From Streptomyces sp. RFCAC02 (GTDB lineage Bacteria > Actinomycetota > Actinomycetes > Streptomycetales > Streptomycetaceae), in contig NZ_SAUH01000001.1 in the NCBI RefSeq assembly GCF_004193175.1, forward strand, positions 5,117,501 through 5,181,500: a stretch of DNA of 64,000 nt, written 5' to 3'. Each line of letters starts with the position of its first letter. Position 1 is the first letter of the stretch. Made by a program: the position numbers and the translations under genes. The notes under the pieces are model-generated. The model saw only the letters and a list, made by a program, of their open reading frames with translations, did no database searches and was not told the origin of the DNA. Below are positions 9,303-18,398 of this stretch, in pieces.

Positions 9303-11008
9303 TCAGGACACTGCTGCGCGTACTGGGACACGAGCACGCCCGGCCGGTGCGCCGTACCGTCGCCCTGATGACGACGGCCGCGGTGGCCGAGGGCCTGTCC
9401 TACGCGCTCCTGGCGCCGATCCTGCGGGCGCTGTTCGGGAGTTCCCCGGAGGACGCGCGGCCCTGGCTGGCCGCGTTCGGGGCCGCGGTCGCGGTCTACG
9501 CGGTGCTGCGCTACGTCAGCGACATGTCCGGGTTCCGCGCCGGTACGGCGCTGCTGCGCGGCATGTACCACCGGCTGGGCGATCACCTGGCCCGGCTGCC
9601 CATCGGCTGGTACGGCGGGAGCCGCGTCGGTGAGGTGTCCGTCCTGGCCGGCCCCGGCGTCCTGCAGGCGATGAGCGTGATCGTGCACCTGCTCGCACCG
9701 TCCATCTCCGCGATCGCGACCCCGCTGACGATCGTCGCCGTGCTGCTCACCCTCGACTGGCGGCTCGGGCTCGCCGCGCTGGCCGCCGTACCCGTCGTCG
9801 CCGCGATCCACCTCTGGGCGGGACGCTCCACGACCGCGGGCGACGCGGAGCGTCAGGAACGCGACCACGAGGCCACCGGGCGGGTCATCGAGTACCTCGA
9901 CGCCCAGCCGGTGCTGCGCGCCGGCGGCCGGACCACCGAACGGTTCGCCCTGCTCGACGACGCGCTGCGGGACGTCGAACGCGCCTCCCGCCGCCGGGTC
10001 CTGTCCTCGCTGCCCGGCACGCTGGGCCTGACCCTCACCGTGCAGGTGGCGTTCACCACCCTGCTGGCCCTCGGCGCCCACCTCGCGCTCGGCGGGCACA
10101 TCGGTACGGCTGAGGTCCTGACGATCCTCGTACTGACCGCCCGCTGCGCCGATCCGCTGCTGTCGCTGACGCACATCGCCGGCAGCCTGCGCGGGGCGCG
10201 CCACGTCCTCGCGCGACTCGAAGCGGTGCTGAGCGCCGAACCGCTCCCGGAAGCCCCGGAACCGGTCGAGCCCGCGGGCCACGATCTGGAGTTCGACTCC
10301 GTCGTGTTCCGGCACGGCGGGCGCACCGTCATCGACGGGGTGTCGTTCTCCGTGCCGCAGGGCCAGCGGCTCGCCGTCGTCGGGCCGTCGGGCACGGGGA
10401 AGAGCACCCTGCTGCACCTGCTCGCGCGGTTCCACGACGTGGACGCGGGCGCGGTGCGCGTCGGCGGCGTCGACGTGCGCGCCATCGGCACGGAGGCGTT
10501 GATGGCGCGGATCGCGATCGTCTTCCAGGACGTCCACCTCTTCGACGGCACCATCGAGGACAACGTGCGGCTCGGCCGCCCCGGCGCCGACGAGGCGCAG
10601 CTGCGGGCGGCGGTCGCGGCGGCCCGTCTCGACGAGGTGATCGAGCGGCTGCCCGGCGGCTTCGCGGCACGCGTCGGCGAGGGCGGCGCACGGCTCTCGG
10701 GCGGCGAACGCCAGCGGGTCGCGATCGCCAGGGCACTGCTGAAGGACGCCCCCGTCGTGCTGCTCGACGAGGTGACCTCGGCCCTCGACCCGGTGAACGA
10801 GGCGGCCGTCCACGAGGGCGTCGAACGCCTGATGGCGGGCCGGACGGTCGTGACGGTGGCGCACCGGATGCGGACCGTCCGCGACGCCGACCGCGTCGTC
10901 TTCCTCGACGGCCGGATCGTGGAGGAGGGCACCCACGACGAACTGCTGCGCCGCGGCGGCCGTTACGCGGCGTACTGGAACCTCTCGGCGGCACCGGCGG
11001 GCGATTGA
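9299..11008 (+). CDS. ABC transporter, fused permease/ATPase, second of the pair
   Basis: The 569-residue protein has the same architecture as its partner: transmembrane domain to about residue 300, then Walker A GPSGTGKST, Q-loop FQDVHLFDGT, signature LSGGERQR, Walker B VVLLDEVTSALD and switch His TVAHRM. Asp after Walker B is followed by E-V-T instead of the usual E-A-T, a minor change. It is coupled to the upstream ABC gene by an ATGA overlap and preceded by GAGGAGAC. No terminator-like hairpin is obvious in the 155 bases before the next gene. Confidence 0.85.
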   Translation: MIRTLLRVLGHEHARPVRRTVALMTTAAVAEGLSYALLAPILRALFGSSPEDARPWLAAFGAAVAVYAVLRYVSDMSGFRAGTALLRGMYHRLGDHLARLPIGWYGGSRVGEVSVLAGPGVLQAMSVIVHLLAPSISAIATPLTIVAVLLTLDWRLGLAALAAVPVVAAIHLWAGRSTTAGDAERQERDHEATGRVIEYLDAQPVLRAGGRTTERFALLDDALRDVERASRRRVLSSLPGTLGLTLTVQVAFTTLLALGAHLALGGHIGTAEVLTILVLTARCADPLLSLTHIAGSLRGARHVLARLEAVLSAEPLPEAPEPVEPAGHDLEFDSVVFRHGGRTVIDGVSFSVPQGQRLAVVGPSGTGKSTLLHLLARFHDVDAGAVRVGGVDVRAIGTEALMARIAIVFQDVHLFDGTIEDNVRLGRPGADEAQLRAAVAAARLDEVIERLPGGFAARVGEGGARLSGGERQRVAIARALLKDAPVVLLDEVTSALDPVNEAAVHEGVERLMAGRTVVTVAHRMRTVRDADRVVFLDGRIVEEGTHDELLRRGGRYAAYWNLSAAPAGD

Positions 11009-11163
11009 ACGGTGCCCGTCGCAGCACGTCGCATTGATGACTGAGCGTCAGACCTGCGCCGTCCAGGGCGAGTACGGCCCACCCGTCTCCGCCCGCGCAC
11101 CCACGCACGGCTACGGTGTGCGTGGCCGGGGACGCCGTTCCCGGCGCGACCGAGGAGAACGGT

Positions 11164-12102
11164 ATGGCTGTGCACGTCGTCGTCGGAGCCGGTCCGGTCG
11201 GTTCGGCGACCGCGCGGCTGCTCGCCGGCAGAGGCGAGCGGGTCCGCCTGCTCACGCGCCGCGGCGGCGGCCCGGAGCTGCCGGGGATCGAACGCGTCGC
11301 CGCGGACGCCACCGACGCGGAGGCGCTCACCCGGCACGCCGGGGATGCCGTCGCCCTCTACAACTGCGCGGGACCGCCCTACCACCGCTGGACCACCGAG
11401 TGGCCGCCGCTCGGAGCGGCGCTCGTCCGCTGCGCCGGGACGACCGGCGCGGTGCTCGTCACCACCGGCAACCTGTACGGCTACGGCAGCGTCGACGCCC
11501 CGATGACCGAGGACCTGCCGCTGCGCCCCAACTCGGTGAAGGGCCGCGTCAGGGCCGCGCTGTGGACCGAAGCGCTCGCCGCGCACGAGGCCGGGCGCAT
11601 CCGTACGGCCGAGGTCCGCGGCTCCGACTACCTGGGCGCCGGTACCGTCTCGCCGTTCAGTGTCCTGGTGCTGCCGAAGGTGATCGCCGGGCGGCGCGGC
11701 CAGGTCCCGGCCGACCTCGACGCGCCGCACAGCTGGACGTACGCGGGCGACGTCGCCCGCACGCTGGTCGCCGTCGCCGCCGACGAGACCGCGTGGGGCA
11801 GGGCGTGGCACGTGCCCACCGCGCCACCGCTGTCCGTCCGGGACCTCGCCGTGCGCACCGCCGCCCTGGCCGGCGCGCCCGCCCCGCGCATCGGCGTGAT
11901 GCCGCGTGCCGCGCTCCGGCTCGCCGGGCTGTTCAACCCGACCGCGCGGGAGATGCTGGAGACGCAGTACCAGTTCCGCGGGCCGTTCGTCCTCGACTCG
12001 TCCGCCGCCACCGCGGCGTTCGGGATCGAGCCGACCCCGACGGACGAGGCGCTGCGGGAGATGATCGACGACGCCCGCTCGTCGGCCGCGCGGAAGGCGT
12101 GA
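11164..12102 (+). CDS. NAD(P)-binding Rossmann-fold epimerase/reductase-like protein
   Basis: The 312-residue protein begins MAVHVVVGAGPVGSATARLL, a GxGxxG nucleotide-binding fold, and contains an SDR-extended-like segment VTTGNLYGYG where the Tyr-x-x-x-Lys motif would be expected, but without a clear YxxxK. It resembles NAD-dependent epimerase/dehydratase family proteins annotated in many actinomycetes; a specific substrate cannot be assigned. The start is ATG at 11164, preceded by GAGGAGAACGGT. The ABC operon ends 155 bases upstream, so it may have its own promoter. Confidence 0.72.
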   Translation: MAVHVVVGAGPVGSATARLLAGRGERVRLLTRRGGGPELPGIERVAADATDAEALTRHAGDAVALYNCAGPPYHRWTTEWPPLGAALVRCAGTTGAVLVTTGNLYGYGSVDAPMTEDLPLRPNSVKGRVRAALWTEALAAHEAGRIRTAEVRGSDYLGAGTVSPFSVLVLPKVIAGRRGQVPADLDAPHSWTYAGDVARTLVAVAADETAWGRAWHVPTAPPLSVRDLAVRTAALAGAPAPRIGVMPRAALRLAGLFNPTAREMLETQYQFRGPFVLDSSAATAAFGIEPTPTDEALREMIDDARSSAARKA

Positions 12103-12112
12103 CGCGCGCCCC

Positions 12113-12118
12113 TACAAT
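12113..12118 (+). promoter_or_regulatory. -10 box for leaderless transcription
   Basis: TACAAT lies six bases before the ATG at 12125 with no Shine-Dalgarno sequence between, the geometry expected when transcription starts at the A of the start codon. Confidence 0.55.
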
Positions 12119-12124
12119 GCGTGA

Positions 12125-14023
12125 ATGCCACAGGTGATCGACTACGGACGGTTCGCCGACCGTCTGCGCGAGGCCCGGGAGCGTACCGCCGCCGACCCCG
12201 GGCAGCGCTGGGCGCTGCTCGACGAGGTGCAGCGCGAGTGGGGCTGGGTCGACCCCGGCGGCGAGCCGGTCTGGCGCGCGGGCGACGGCGAGAACGTCGA
12301 CATCCGCCCCGACCCGTCGCTGCCGGTGCCCGCGGCCCTCACCGAATGGTGGGCGTCGCCCGTCAACTCCTTCTCCTTCAGCCCGCGCCTGTACTGGGTG
12401 CACACGCAGTGGCCCCCGCTCCCGCAGGACGAGCTGCCGCCCGGGACCGTCCCGCCCGCGCCGGGCACGGACCGGCGGGTGTGCGTCTTCATGTCCGAGT
12501 ACCAGTACTGCAACCAGTGGGGCTACCCCGCCGCCGAGGCGGCGCAGGACGATCCGCGTGTCCTGGTCAGCACGGGCGACGACGAATGGGTGCCGCAGGC
12601 TGCGTCGATATCCGAGTTCCTGCTGCACCTCGCGCTGGAACGGCTGCCGGGCCACTTCGGGTTCACGGTCCGCCTGGACCACGGTGACCTGCACGACGAC
12701 CCGGCCGTCGTGGAGCGGCTGCACGCGTCGTTCCCGGAGTTGGGCCTCCTCCCGTGGCAGGAACTGGCGGCGGACGCCGTCCTGCACGGCGGCCCCGACG
12801 TCCTGGTCACGCACGCGCGGGGCGGCTGGGTCGACTGGCCGCTGATCGTCCATGGCCGGACGCGGCAGGCCGTCGAGGACGCGCTGGCCGTCCTGTGCCC
12901 CGACCTCGACGGCGTCCGCGTGGAGCCGCCGGACGAACTGCCGGACCGCCTGCTGGACCTGCCGCCGCTGGAGTTCGCCGCCGGTGACGAGGACGACCTG
13001 GGACGCTGGCGGGCGGAGTCCGTCGGCACCCCGCCGCCCGGCGGCGTACCGCGGGTGCCGGCGGCGGCCGGTCTCGACGGCCTGCCGGACGTCACGGCCC
13101 GCGCCGCCGGCGGGGGCGGCACGGTCGCGGTCGCCGGCGACGCGGCCGGTACGGTGCACGCCCGGCTGCTCGGCGGAGCCGCCGGTGACGAGTGGCTGGG
13201 CACCTCCGAGCCGCTGCACCGGGCACCGGTCACCGCCGTCACCTGCGTCCGGCAGGGCGCGGAGGCGGGCTCCGAACTGGTGGTCAGCGGGGACGCGGCC
13301 GGTGTGCTGCGGATCTGGCGCACCGACGGCCCGCCCGCCGCGGGCCCGTTCGACCGGCGCGGCGCGGCGGTGACGGCCCTCGCCGCCACGGTGCTCCCCG
13401 GCTCCGGCACCGCCCTGGCCGCCGCCTGGGCCGACGGACTGGTACGGCTGTGGGACCTCGGCACCGGCTGCCGGGACGTGGTGGCCGACCTGCCGCTCGG
13501 CACCGGCATCGAGGATCTCCACCTCACGGCGGACGGCGTGCTGTGGGTACGCGGCGGCACCCCCGGCTGGGCCGCCCTCCGGCTCGACCCCGACGAACTG
13601 TGGGTGCTGCGCTGGATCAAGGAGACGGCGGACCGCTTCCCGTGGGACCGGCTGCGGTGCAATCGCGGAACGGCCGAGAACGTACCGTCCGAGATCCTGC
13701 GCGCCGGCTGGGACGACGAGACGGTCGCGACCCGCGCAGCGGAGCAACTGCACTCCCTGCTGGTCCACGGCTACGGCGCCACCGCCGCGATGGCCGCCGC
13801 GCCGCTGCTCCTGAAGATGGTGGCCAACAGCTGGACCCCGATCCCGGGCCGCCTGATGCAGCTGGTGGCGGACATGGCCCGCGTGGACAGGGGCCGCTCG
13901 GAAGCGGCCGACACCCAACTCGACACACTGCGCCAACTCCTGCCCGCGGCACGCTTCCTGGCGGAATACCCCGACGAGGAGGTCCGCACGGCCCTGGCCG
14001 AACTGGAACAGAACCTCGCCTGA
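12125..14023 (+). CDS. Large unknown protein: SMI1/KNR4-like N-terminus, WD40-like middle, helical C-terminus
   Basis: The 632-residue protein is not assignable to a named family. The first ~290 residues are rich in Trp/Pro and resemble cytoplasmic SMI1/KNR4-like (SUKH-type) domains. Residues ~330-490 hold three to four beta-propeller-like units with VAVAGDAAGTVHARLL, VVSGDAAGVLRIWR and AAAWADGLVRLWDL, a WD40 pattern. The last ~140 residues are helical, with an LLLKMVANSW segment. SUKH-type domains often occur in immunity proteins, but no toxin gene is adjacent. The gene appears to be transcribed without a leader from TACAAT at 12113-12118. Confidence 0.68.
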   Translation: MPQVIDYGRFADRLREARERTAADPGQRWALLDEVQREWGWVDPGGEPVWRAGDGENVDIRPDPSLPVPAALTEWWASPVNSFSFSPRLYWVHTQWPPLPQDELPPGTVPPAPGTDRRVCVFMSEYQYCNQWGYPAAEAAQDDPRVLVSTGDDEWVPQAASISEFLLHLALERLPGHFGFTVRLDHGDLHDDPAVVERLHASFPELGLLPWQELAADAVLHGGPDVLVTHARGGWVDWPLIVHGRTRQAVEDALAVLCPDLDGVRVEPPDELPDRLLDLPPLEFAAGDEDDLGRWRAESVGTPPPGGVPRVPAAAGLDGLPDVTARAAGGGGTVAVAGDAAGTVHARLLGGAAGDEWLGTSEPLHRAPVTAVTCVRQGAEAGSELVVSGDAAGVLRIWRTDGPPAAGPFDRRGAAVTALAATVLPGSGTALAAAWADGLVRLWDLGTGCRDVVADLPLGTGIEDLHLTADGVLWVRGGTPGWAALRLDPDELWVLRWIKETADRFPWDRLRCNRGTAENVPSEILRAGWDDETVATRAAEQLHSLLVHGYGATAAMAAAPLLLKMVANSWTPIPGRLMQLVADMARVDRGRSEAADTQLDTLRQLLPAARFLAEYPDEEVRTALAELEQNLA

Positions 14024-14151
14024 GACACATCGGCGGGGGAGACACCGGGTGCGGTGCCGCCGGCCACGGCGACGGGCAGCTCGCCGTCCCTCCGGACTCG
14101 GATGGCCGCACGGCACGCCGTGAACGAGGCGGCGACCGCCTCATCGATCGG

Positions 14152-14706
14152 TCAGCCCCCGAGAAGGGCGAAGACGTGCTTCCGCCTCCGCCCCGGGCGG
14201 CGCTCCCAGCCCCAGTCCCGGGACAGTGCGGTGACGAGCGCCAAGCCGCGTCCCTGTTCCGCGTCGCCGTCAGCTCGCTGAGGCGCGGGTGGCGTGTCCG
14301 GCATGTGGTCGCTGACCGAGATGAGCAACCCGGGTCCCGGCCCCAGCATCATCTCGACCGGCACAGGACCGCCCCCGACTCCGCCGTGTTCCAGCGCGTT
14401 GGCGAACAGCTCGGTGCCGACGATCTGAGCGTCGGAGATCAGTTGTCCGGGCAGATCCCAACTCCCGGCGAGTTCGGCCAGTGCCTGACGCAGGTGCCCG
14501 GCACTGGCGGGTACGCCGGGCAGCACCAGCACGTACCAAGGACCGGCTGTCAGGGGGCACGGCTTTTCGGAGCCGGGCGCCGTCGAGGTGACGAAAGGCG
14601 GTTCGGACGAGGCGGCCCACCAGGACCGGAGGGCTGTCCATCCCGAGCGAAGGTGTCGGGGGAAGCCCACGTACAAGGACGGGGAAACTGCCGTCAGGAC
14701 CGTCAC
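14152..14706 (-). CDS. Anti-sigma-factor-type ATP-binding protein (HATPase_c, RsbW-like)
   Basis: The 184-residue protein carries the N-box ELFANALEHG and the G1-like SDHMPDTPPAP segment, then GRGLALVTALSRDWGW, matching the GHKL fold of RsbW/SpoIIAB-like kinases that are very numerous in Streptomyces. Such proteins bind sigma or anti-anti-sigma factors and phosphorylate the latter. The GTG at 14706 is preferred because GGAG sits nine bases before it; the ATG three codons earlier (14715) abuts the same site directly. It is divergent from an XRE/TPR regulator across a 234-base region with palindromes, an arrangement common for whiJ-type and related loci. Confidence 0.75.
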   Translation of the reverse strand: MTVLTAVSPSLYVGFPRHLRSGWTALRSWWAASSEPPFVTSTAPGSEKPCPLTAGPWYVLVLPGVPASAGHLRQALAELAGSWDLPGQLISDAQIVGTELFANALEHGGVGGGPVPVEMMLGPGPGLLISVSDHMPDTPPAPQRADGDAEQGRGLALVTALSRDWGWERRPGRRRKHVFALLGG

Positions 14707-14809
14707 ACTGACCATCTCCAGAAGCGGGGGCGCGCCGCGATGACCGAAGGTGTCGTCATTGTGGCGCCGCGTGAGAGGCAAGAGTCGTCGTCGGCCGGGT
14801 CCCCCGCAA

Positions 14810-14825
14810 CCTGCAGGCCTGCAGG
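14810..14825. promoter_or_regulatory. Perfect 16-bp palindrome in divergent promoter region
   Basis: CCTGCAGGCCTGCAGG is its own reverse complement and lies between the ATPase gene and the XRE regulator. A second inverted repeat, GCACAGG (14840-14846) / CCTGTGC (14861-14867), follows. Both are good candidates for binding by the adjacent XRE protein, but this is inferred from position only. Confidence 0.5.
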
Positions 14826-14940
14826 ATTCACCCGCCACTGCACAGGGCTGGACCGGCAATCCTGTGCTTTCGCAGGCAACCCGCCGTTCCGACCGGATTG
14901 AATGGCCCTGGACCACCGGTGACGGAAAGGGGTCGATCAG

Positions 14941-16290
14941 TTGCAGCCGCAGAGCTCGAAGCACGGACGTACCTGCGCGGAGGGTTGGCGCTCGCGCGGC
15001 CGGGCGGAGCAGTGGTCTCTCGACCGGATCGCCGCCGAGATCCGTGATTGCTGTGCGGTGAGCAGGCTGCGCTCCCACCGGCTCGCGCGCGGCTGGAACA
15101 TTGCGCGGGCCACGGACGAACTCCGCGAGCTGGGCGCCGCTCTCGATGTGGACGTCCGGATGGACCCGGAAGCTCTCCGCCGGTACGAGACGGGTCTGCT
15201 GAAGGCGCCCCGCGCCCAGACCGTCGCGCTGCTGTGCCGGCTGTATGACGCATCGATGGACGAACTCGGTCTCGGCCGTGGCGAAACGCCGATGACGGCG
15301 ACGGTCTCGGCCGACCGCATGCTGGACTCGCTGGACACTCGACTGGACGATGTGAGGCGGTCACTGGACCGTACGCTGGCCAAGGGCACGGTGAGCGGGG
15401 AACAGCTCGACCTCTTGGAGGAGCGTCTCATCTGGCTGCGGCAGCGGTACGTCTCCACCGCACCTGCCACGATGCTCGACCTGCTGATTCATGAACTGCA
15501 CGAAGTGCGGGAGCTGGCGGCGGAACGGCAGCCGGCCCTCGCCCAGTCACGTCTGTCGGAGATGACCGCGTACCTGGCCACTCTCACGGCCGACGCCTTC
15601 ATGAAGCTGGGGCGCGTTCAGCGAGCCGGCGCCTGGTACGCCACGGCGCGCGCGGCGGCGGACGACTCGGGGAGCCAGGAAGTCCGCGCACGGGTGCGAG
15701 CGCAAGCGGCGATGCTGCCCTACTACTACGGCCCCCTGGACGCGGCCGCCCGCCTGGCCAGGGAAGCGCAGCTTCTGTCCTCCCGGCCGTCGCCGACCAG
15801 CGCGCTCGCCGCCGCTGCCCAGGCCCGCGCCTCGGCCCGGTGCGGGGACGCCGCCGGTGCCCGGGCGGCGATCGCCGCCGCCCGGCACGACTTCGACCGG
15901 GCGGCCGGTCCCGAAACCGATGACGCCTTCGGGTTTCCCCGACGGCGATTGCTGCTCTACCTCAGCGGTGCGTACACCCACCTCGGCATGTCGCGTGAGG
16001 CGTATGCCGTGCAGGATGAGGCTCTGGGGCTGTACCAAAGCCATCCGGGAAGCATCGACCCCGCACTCCTTGCTTTCGAGCGAGCCATCTGCATGGTGCG
16101 TCAGCGTGCGCTCGAAGAAGCCGTCCACTTGGTCCGGAGCGCATATCTCGGTGTTCCGGAGGAGCACCGCACAGCGATTCTCGGCTCCCGCGCCCGAAGC
16201 ATCATCGACGCCCTCCCGCCGGCCCAGCGGAGTACCCGCGCCATCAGGTCTCTGCGTGAAGTGCTGGCTCTGCCCGTCGGGGCGACGTAA
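14941..16290 (+). CDS. XRE-family regulator with TPR-like C-terminal region
   Basis: The 449-residue protein starts with TTG at 14941, eight bases after GGAAAGGGG. Residues ~40-115 form a lambda-repressor-type HTH (SRLRSHRLARGWNIARATDEL with LRRYETGLLKAPRAQTVALL), and the remainder is helical with repeats of Ala-rich pairs (ADAFMKLGRVQRAGAWYATA, LSGAYTHLGMSREAYAVQDE) typical of TPR-type sensory regions. This is the common Streptomyces XRE/TPR regulator architecture. The divergent anti-sigma-type ATPase and the APH-family gene 35 bases downstream are the probable partners. GC content in this gene and the next is visibly a little lower than in neighbours. Confidence 0.78.
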   Translation: MQPQSSKHGRTCAEGWRSRGRAEQWSLDRIAAEIRDCCAVSRLRSHRLARGWNIARATDELRELGAALDVDVRMDPEALRRYETGLLKAPRAQTVALLCRLYDASMDELGLGRGETPMTATVSADRMLDSLDTRLDDVRRSLDRTLAKGTVSGEQLDLLEERLIWLRQRYVSTAPATMLDLLIHELHEVRELAAERQPALAQSRLSEMTAYLATLTADAFMKLGRVQRAGAWYATARAAADDSGSQEVRARVRAQAAMLPYYYGPLDAAARLAREAQLLSSRPSPTSALAAAAQARASARCGDAAGARAAIAAARHDFDRAAGPETDDAFGFPRRRLLLYLSGAYTHLGMSREAYAVQDEALGLYQSHPGSIDPALLAFERAICMVRQRALEEAVHLVRSAYLGVPEEHRTAILGSRARSIIDALPPAQRSTRAIRSLREVLALPVGAT

Positions 16291-16324
16291 CGCCCCCGTC
16301 GGTAGGCCGTGCAAGCCTGAGCAC

Positions 16325-17233
16325 ATGAACCCACCCGCACGTGCCCTGCCGGGCGGTTATGCGCCCCACGAGATGCTGGATGTCCTGCGCCAGGCCTGCG
16401 TGGCGGTCGGATTGGACAGCACGGACGCCGTGCTGTTGCGCGGACAGACAAACGCCGTGATCCGGCTGGCTCACCATCCGGTTGTCGTCAAGATCGCCCG
16501 TCGGGGCACCGACGGGCAGCGGGTGCGGCGGACCGTTGACCTCGTGCGGTGGCTCATGGGGCAGGGTTTTCCCACCGTGCCGCTTCATCCGGTGGAACAG
16601 CCACTGTCGTTCGACGGCCACGCGGTGACGTTCTGGACGTATCTGCCGCAACCCGGAGCCGGCGGTGTCCCGGCCGTCGCCATGGCACCGGCACTCCGCA
16701 CTCTGCACCGGCTCCCGAAGCCACCGGCTCCGCTGCGCGATCTGGACAACGTGGCGGCCATCCGTGCCTCCATCGCTGCCACGGAGGCACTCACCGGGGA
16801 GACACTGGACTGGCTTGCGGCACGCCTGGAGCAACTCGCCTTGAGTCTCGGACGGGTAGAGTACGCACTCCCCGCGAGCATCTGTCACGGAGATCCGCAG
16901 CACAACAATGCCCTCTTCGCCGAGAAGCATGCCGTGCTCAGTGACTGGGACACCGCTGCCTGGGGGCAACCCGAATGGGACCTCGTCACCGTCGAGATCC
17001 ACTGTCGCCGCTTCGGTTACGAGCCGGACCACTATCGTGCGTTCGCTGACGCCTACGGATTCGACGTGCGGGAGTGGCCGGGGTACCGCACCCTGCGAGA
17101 GATCCGTGAACTGCGGATGATCACGACCAATGCCCGCAAGGTGCCGCAGGCCCCCGCCACATTGCCCGAGATCGAACGCAGAATCGCGGGTCTTCGCGCC
17201 GGGCACCTGGGGGCGCGATGGCAGATTCTGTAA
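16325..17233 (+). CDS. Aminoglycoside-phosphotransferase-family kinase
   Basis: The 302-residue protein has the APH-type catalytic loop HGDPQHNN and the metal-binding SDWDTAAWGQPEWD segment, plus an N-terminal VVVKIARRG lysine motif. APH-fold proteins phosphorylate aminoglycosides, choline, homoserine or metabolites; the substrate here is unknown and resistance should not be assumed. It follows the XRE/TPR regulator by 35 bases on the same strand, so regulator and kinase are likely cotranscribed. Confidence 0.78.
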   Translation: MNPPARALPGGYAPHEMLDVLRQACVAVGLDSTDAVLLRGQTNAVIRLAHHPVVVKIARRGTDGQRVRRTVDLVRWLMGQGFPTVPLHPVEQPLSFDGHAVTFWTYLPQPGAGGVPAVAMAPALRTLHRLPKPPAPLRDLDNVAAIRASIAATEALTGETLDWLAARLEQLALSLGRVEYALPASICHGDPQHNNALFAEKHAVLSDWDTAAWGQPEWDLVTVEIHCRRFGYEPDHYRAFADAYGFDVREWPGYRTLREIRELRMITTNARKVPQAPATLPEIERRIAGLRAGHLGARWQIL

Positions 17234-17356
17234 GGCGGGCCGCCCAGTTCGCCAGCACCACCGATCCGGTTTCGCGCCCTGGCTTGATGGCCCACGGGTG
17301 CCCCTTTCGTGCGTGGTGCGTCCTACGATGAGGGGACGTTTCGGATCCGGGAGAGC

Positions 17357-17707
17357 ATGGGCTATCGAGAGCGGCGCGTCGCGCTGATCGCCAAGCACGC
17401 CGCGCCGCACCTGCAGCCCGGCGAGCAGATCCAGACGGGTTTCATCGCGTCCAGTTCTGCGCGTTTCAGCGTGCGTGTGTGGACCTTCGTGGCGACCGAC
17501 CGCGCGATCCTCATCGTGAGCCGCGGCGGCGTCCAGCGCCTCCCGCGCGACATATGGTTCGGCGCACCGTCGGGGATGTACCACGGGATCGTGCTCGACC
17601 GCGCGTACAAGGTGCACAGGGACTACTTCGCGGAAGTCAGGGCGGCCGACGAAGCACTGCGCGACATGCAGTTCCGCAGCGCCCCACCGGACCCCGACCA
17701 CCCCTGA
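17357..17707 (+). CDS. Small hypothetical protein, PH-domain-like
   Basis: A 116-residue soluble protein starting at ATG 17357 after GGGAG. It contains the LQPGEQIQTGF segment and a beta-rich core (SVRVWTFVATDRAILIVSR) reminiscent of bacterial PH-like domains, which often begin with a P-G-E motif; this resemblance is weak. A -10-like TACGAT at 17324-17329 gives a short leader. It has no transmembrane segment, and its role is unknown. Confidence 0.6.
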   Translation: MGYRERRVALIAKHAAPHLQPGEQIQTGFIASSSARFSVRVWTFVATDRAILIVSRGGVQRLPRDIWFGAPSGMYHGIVLDRAYKVHRDYFAEVRAADEALRDMQFRSAPPDPDHP

Positions 17708-17846
17708 CCCGGTTCCGTCGGGTCGTCGGCCGGGGCCCTGTCCGTTGTGGGACGCCCCCTTTCACGGCATGATTCAACAGTCAATCAAGGCTGTTGCTCC
17801 GACATCCCGTCCATCCGTGTGCACCACCCACAGGAAGGCAGTCGGC

Positions 17847-18311
17847 ATGAAGCTCCGCATTCCCGGAACCGGCACGGCAGGCGCGGTGGCCCTCGCCGTG
17901 GGCGCACTGGTCATGGCCCCGGCGGCCTCGGCCGTCGATCCCACCACCGCCGACGCCCCGACAACGTGCTCCAGCCAGGCTTCCGGCCGAGCGACGATCG
18001 AGGCCCGGCAGGACGGCACCTCCGTGACGTTCAACGTCTCCACGCCCGTGGTGTGGGCATCCCACTACATGCCGGCCGACTTCATGGAGACGACCCTGAC
18101 GCTGTCCACGGCGGACGGCGATGAGGTGACCTTCAGGGGAAAGTCCAACCCGCCCATGATTCTCGGGGACGGCTTCGACTCCGGCCCGCTGACGGGCACT
18201 GTCGCCCCGGGCGAGGTGCTGGAGGCCGAGTCCTTCACGTTCGAGTTCCTGACGTTCCGAGTGGACTGCACGATCACTGCACCGCAGACGCCGGGACCGT
18301 TCGTCTTCTGA
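17847..18311 (+). CDS. Secreted hypothetical protein
   Basis: A 154-residue product with a clear Sec signal peptide: KLR near the start, a hydrophobic stretch AVALAVGALVMAPAASA and a likely cleavage after A-S-A at about residue 29. The mature part is beta-rich and contains two Cys (CSSQ and DCTI) that could form a disulfide. It starts at ATG 17847 after AGGAAGG. No family recognised. It converges with the HTH-MurA gene, and a shared terminator lies between them. Confidence 0.7.
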   Translation: MKLRIPGTGTAGAVALAVGALVMAPAASAVDPTTADAPTTCSSQASGRATIEARQDGTSVTFNVSTPVVWASHYMPADFMETTLTLSTADGDEVTFRGKSNPPMILGDGFDSGPLTGTVAPGEVLEAESFTFEFLTFRVDCTITAPQTPGPFVF

Positions 18312-18332
18312 GCACGTGCGCGAGGCCGTCAC

Positions 18333-18391
18333 AAGCCGCCGCACCCACCGCTGCGCCTCATACGCGGAGGCCAGGGCGGGTGCGGCGGCTT
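18333..18391. terminator. Bidirectional terminator between convergent genes
   Basis: Perfect 14-base arms (AAGCCGCCGCACCC at 18333-18346 and GGGTGCGGCGGCTT at 18378-18391) with a 31-base loop; the A and T ends make a U-run in either direction. It separates the secreted-protein gene from the convergent HTH-MurA gene. Confidence 0.65.
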
Positions 18392-18398
18392 TCCTGGG

